Shown here piece by piece: positions 61,776 through 64,000 of a stretch of DNA of 64,000 bases (position 1 is the first letter of the stretch; every line of letters begins with the position of its first letter). Under the pieces are notes generated by a model. The model searched no databases. It saw only the letters and a program-made list of their open reading frames with translations, and was not told where the DNA came from. Both the position numbers and the translations under genes were made by a program. The stretch covers positions 62,001 through 126,000 of the forward strand of contig CAVVIB010000023.1 of assembly GCA_963748205.1 (NCBI GenBank), written 5' to 3'. This DNA is from JAIBJN01 sp963748205. Its GTDB lineage: Bacteria; Actinomycetota; Thermoleophilia; Gaiellales; Gaiellaceae.

Positions 61776-62783
61776 CTACGCGAGGCCCGCTTCGCGGAGC
61801 GGGCGGCGGCCCCACGCGAAGCGGTCGGCGTACCACCCGGTGAGGGTGGTGAGCGTCGTTCCCTGGCTGGAGGAGTGCACGAACCAGCCCTTCCCGACGT
61901 AGATGCCCATGTGCGTGACCTGCGACGGCCGCGAGCTCGGCCCGCGGTCGCCGAAGAAGACCAGGTCGCCGGGCTGGAGGTTCGCGCGGCGAACGCGCCG
62001 GTTGGCGGGGAACTCGCCGCTCATGTCGTACGTCGTGCGGCCCCTGAGAACGTTCTGGAGCCGCGGCGCGCCGGCGAACGGATGGGTCTTGTACACGCGC
62101 CAGACGAAGCCGGAGCAGTCGAAGCCGCCGCGGGAGCGGACGCCGAAGAGCGTCTGCGTGAACTCGGAGGTCCCGCCCCAGACATACGGGTAGCCGACGA
62201 AGGCGACGGCGCGCTTGAGCACCGTGCGCTGCCAGGCCGTGAAGCTCGGCAGGGAGAACGACTGCGCGAGCGAGGCGACGGAGTCCCGCTTCCAGCTGCT
62301 CAGGCTGACCAGCTGGGCGAAGGAGTACGCGGCCTCCGCGCGCGTGGCGACGTCCTGCGGCCGGAGCTCGCGTCCGTCGTTGGCGGCGGGGTGGTTGTAG
62401 CGCAGGCCGAGCAGGCGGGCGACCACCTCTGCGCCGAAGCGCCTGGGCGGTGCGAGGCCTGCGTCGCGCGCCTTCGCCTGGAACTGCATCCCGGCGTTGC
62501 GGAGACCGGCGGCTTTGACGAGCGCGCGCTCGAGCTCCCACATGAGGACGGGCTTGGCGGGGTCGACGACGACCTGCGGCTGGGCGGTGAGGTTGGCGAT
62601 CGCCTGGTACATCGCCTGGCGGGTGAGGGGCTGGCCCGGCTTGAATGCGGCCACGGACGGCCCCATCAGGCCGTGGTTGACCACCGTGCGGATCTGGGGC
62701 TGAGCCCAGGAGGCAGCGGTGGCGGAGGTCGACGTCCCGAGCGCGGCTGCGATCAGGACCGCGGCAATGAGGCCCCTTCTCAT
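61776..62783 (-). CDS. Secreted NlpC/P60 cell-wall endopeptidase
   Basis: A 335-residue exported hydrolase. It has a signal peptide (LIAAVLIAAALGTSTSATAA), two SLH-like segments (FKPGQPLTRQAMYQAIANLT, RPQDVATRAEAAYSFAQLV), and an NlpC/P60 domain with catalytic Cys in GGFDCSGFVWRVY, His in VTHMGIYVGKGWFVHS and the ANLQPGDLVFFGD motif. It cleaves peptidoglycan stem peptides. A canonical c-di-AMP leader was looked for upstream, but the gap to the next gene is only 46 bases. Confidence 0.9.
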   Translation of the reverse strand: MRRGLIAAVLIAAALGTSTSATAASWAQPQIRTVVNHGLMGPSVAAFKPGQPLTRQAMYQAIANLTAQPQVVVDPAKPVLMWELERALVKAAGLRNAGMQFQAKARDAGLAPPRRFGAEVVARLLGLRYNHPAANDGRELRPQDVATRAEAAYSFAQLVSLSSWKRDSVASLAQSFSLPSFTAWQRTVLKRAVAFVGYPYVWGGTSEFTQTLFGVRSRGGFDCSGFVWRVYKTHPFAGAPRLQNVLRGRTTYDMSGEFPANRRVRRANLQPGDLVFFGDRGPSSRPSQVTHMGIYVGKGWFVHSSSQGTTLTTLTGWYADRFAWGRRPLREAGLA

Positions 62784-62829
62784 CCCAGGCTCTATCGGAG
62801 GCTCCGCGGAAACCCTTTAATGCGGCGTC

Positions 62830-63033
62830 GTGACCTACGAGTTCACCCCCGAGCCGACCCCGGAGGAGCGCGAGGCGCTCGAGCGCGCCCTCGAAGGCGT
62901 GGTCGGCGAGGCGCCCGACCCGCGCGGCCCCTGGTGGCGCACGGGCCTCAGAGAGGCGCTCGGCTCAGACCCAGAGCTCGAAGGACTGGAGCACGAGCCA
63001 GGGCGCGAAGCCCTGCCGGCGGAGGAGCCGTAG
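62830..63033 (+). CDS. Small acidic protein of unknown function
   Basis: A GTG start gives YEFTPEPTPEEREALERALE, then PRGPWWRTGLREAL; this looks like a real small soluble protein (helix plus Trp-rich end). The frame runs 69 bases into the 3' end of the convergent GNAT gene, so the last ~20 residues may not be natural and the true stop may be nearer 62965. No family is recognised. Confidence 0.5.
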   Translation: MTYEFTPEPTPEEREALERALEGVVGEAPDPRGPWWRTGLREALGSDPELEGLEHEPGREALPAEEP

Positions 63034-63849
63034 GGCCGGCGTGTTGTCGGCCTCGACGGAGAGGCCGAGGATCTCGCCGGGGTGCCGGCTCCAGTAGTCC
63101 TCGAGCGCGCGCGAGAGCAGGACGTTTCCGACGCCGCGCGAGCGCTCATGCGCGGCGACCCCGATCTGGTATGCCCACCGGTCGCTCGGGTCGATGTTGA
63201 GGAACGCCAGCGGGCGGCTGTCGCGCTCGGCGAGGTAGACGCTGCCCTTGGCGAGCCCGTCGCGCCAGGCATCGTCGGGGAAGAGCCCGTCGGGGAAGGT
63301 GTCGTGGTAGAGCTCGAGCGCGGACTCGAGGTCGGCTTCGACGCCGGGCCGCACCTCGACGCCCTCCGGCCCGTCCTCGGCGGTCAGGTGCTCCTCCTTG
63401 GCGAGCCGGAAGACGGCCTTGGCCGCGCCGCGCGGGTGGAAGCCCTTGTGCTCGAGCAGGATCCTCCCGGTGATGTTGCGCGGCCCCACCGAGCCGACGA
63501 CGGTGTGCCGTCCGTGCTCGACCGCGATCGCCACGGATGCGTCCAGGAGCTCACTCCCAAGCTTCTGGCCGCGGTATCCGGGCGCGATCATCGGCCCGAA
63601 CAGGTCGGCGTGAGGGAATCCCTTGGCCACCTCGACGCCGCCGAAACCGACGACCTGCCCGTCCTCCTCGTCGACGAGCAGCGTCTCCTCCGGAGGATGG
63701 TCCCAGTCCGAGAGCTCGCTCTCGAGCTCGTCCCGGGTGGCCCAGAGCGGGTTCCCGACCTGCTCCTCGGGGCGGTTGAGCGCGCGCCGGGAGAGCTCCA
63801 GCACGGTGGAGCTGTCGTCCCTCGTGAAGCTACGCAGGCTGTTGGCCAC
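62965..63849 (-). CDS. Tandem GNAT acetyltransferase
   Basis: A 294-residue protein with two GNAT domains. The first (residues ~5-150) has FGPMIAPGYRGQKLGSELLD. The second (~165-294) has IGVAAHERSRGVGNVLLSRA and ILGLSVEADNTPALRLLRRQ with the usual acetyl-CoA loop. The two-domain plan resembles MshD mycothiol synthase, but the match is only in architecture, so no symbol is given. It overlaps the end of the upstream gene by 20 bases, so it is in an operon with it. Confidence 0.85.
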   Translation of the reverse strand: MANSLRSFTRDDSSTVLELSRRALNRPEEQVGNPLWATRDELESELSDWDHPPEETLLVDEEDGQVVGFGGVEVAKGFPHADLFGPMIAPGYRGQKLGSELLDASVAIAVEHGRHTVVGSVGPRNITGRILLEHKGFHPRGAAKAVFRLAKEEHLTAEDGPEGVEVRPGVEADLESALELYHDTFPDGLFPDDAWRDGLAKGSVYLAERDSRPLAFLNIDPSDRWAYQIGVAAHERSRGVGNVLLSRALEDYWSRHPGEILGLSVEADNTPALRLLRRQGFAPWLVLQSFELWV

Positions 63850-64000
63850 GGAGGACGCTGGGCGCGCTGCGCGCGTAGTCGAGGCCCGAGAGCCAGGTGA
63901 GGACGAGGGCGACGAGCATCGCCCACCAGGCGACGTCCTCGGAGATGGCGCCCCCGGCGGCGAGGCCGGCCAGGCCGGCCGCGAGGGCCTGGGCCCAGGT
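63830..64000 (-). CDS. Probable CDP-alcohol phosphatidyltransferase (PgsA-like), 3' end only
   Basis: The last 56 codons of a minus-strand gene that continues beyond the window. The visible part has a membrane span (VAWWAMLVALVLTWLSGLDY) and ends in SAPSVLRGQQPA. The pattern 'span, then W-S-G-x-D-Y' is typical of the C-terminus of phosphatidylglycerophosphate synthase. The CDP-alcohol catalytic motif lies outside, so the call is tentative. It overlaps the start of the tandem GNAT gene. Confidence 0.5.
   Translation of the reverse strand, partial: TWAQALAAGLAGLAAGGAISEDVAWWAMLVALVLTWLSGLDYARSAPSVLRGQQPA

Noticed and set aside
1..64000. CRISPR arrays, insertion sequences, prophage genes, rRNA operons
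   Set aside because: No regularly spaced repeats, transposase or integrase motifs, phage structural proteins or rRNA sequence were seen on either strand.

Overview
The window is a 64 kb piece of a very GC-rich chromosome with densely packed genes and GTG starts almost as common as ATG. The gene set suggests an actinobacterium, most likely of the class Thermoleophilia (Gaiellales/Solirubrobacterales type). Pointers are a probable S-(hydroxymethyl)mycothiol dehydrogenase with its partner hydrolase, a SARP-type regulator, a MoaD-MoaE fusion, a DUF5317 protein, and serial membrane GGDEF/HD-GYP proteins. This placement is inference; there is no rRNA. There is no phage, insertion sequence or CRISPR array. 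Many conserved genes carry a single-base frameshift, usually one extra base in a short G or C run, so most broken genes here are probably sequencing or assembly errors rather than true pseudogenes.

Layout. 1-5.4 kb: an anti-sigma-like fragment, an NHL lipoprotein, VOC and cupin proteins, then divergent purA and dnaB with a LexA-like box between them. 5.4-5.6 kb: a 167-bp foldback element that recurs at 43.0 kb. 6.1-8.0 kb: the rpsF-ssb-rpsR-rplI operon with a second LexA-like box just before ssb. 8.2-17.3 kb: small stress and envelope genes, MOSC protein, cell-wall amidase, a 5'-truncated ABC permease, DUF72, a peptidoglycan-binding/C5-epimerase-like fusion, a GST, an LVIVD-repeat protein and a SIMPL lipoprotein. 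17.3-24.8 kb: a giant SARP-cyclase-ATPase regulator, rhodanese, metallophosphoesterase and animal-type haem peroxidase. 24.9-34.5 kb: mycothiol-type formaldehyde detoxification, hydrolase, flippase-like protein, Ser/Thr kinase, M28 peptidase and membrane adenylate cyclase.

34.6-41.2 kb: the selenocysteine locus (tRNA-Sec, selB, selA). A divergent SEFIR-domain/membrane-protein pair sits between selB and the tRNA gene, and the two edges of the pair carry imperfect copies of the selB 3' end, so it looks like an inserted immunity-type cassette. 41.2-48.1 kb: VanW-type protein, foldback copy 2, bioY, LOG protein, M50 protease, a probable c-di-AMP riboswitch ahead of two related secreted proteins, and a MoaD-MoaE fusion. 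48.1-53.3 kb: HD-GYP protein and acyl-CoA mutase/carboxylase genes of propionate metabolism. 53.4-56.8 kb: a YCII/sigma-factor pair and a badly frameshifted propeller protein.

56.8-61.6 kb: a c-di-GMP region. It holds DUF5317, a long hairpin that fills the gap before it, and two membrane GGDEF-HD-GYP proteins. Each of these two is preceded by an unannotated 30-32 residue single-span peptide gene with a good ribosome binding site. 61.8-64 kb: an NlpC/P60 hydrolase, a tandem GNAT protein and the end of a probable pgsA.

The strongest leads are the paired micropeptide/c-di-GMP enzyme genes, the SEFIR cassette inside the sel locus, the foldback elements with compensatory changes between copies, and the riboswitch-controlled secreted pair.
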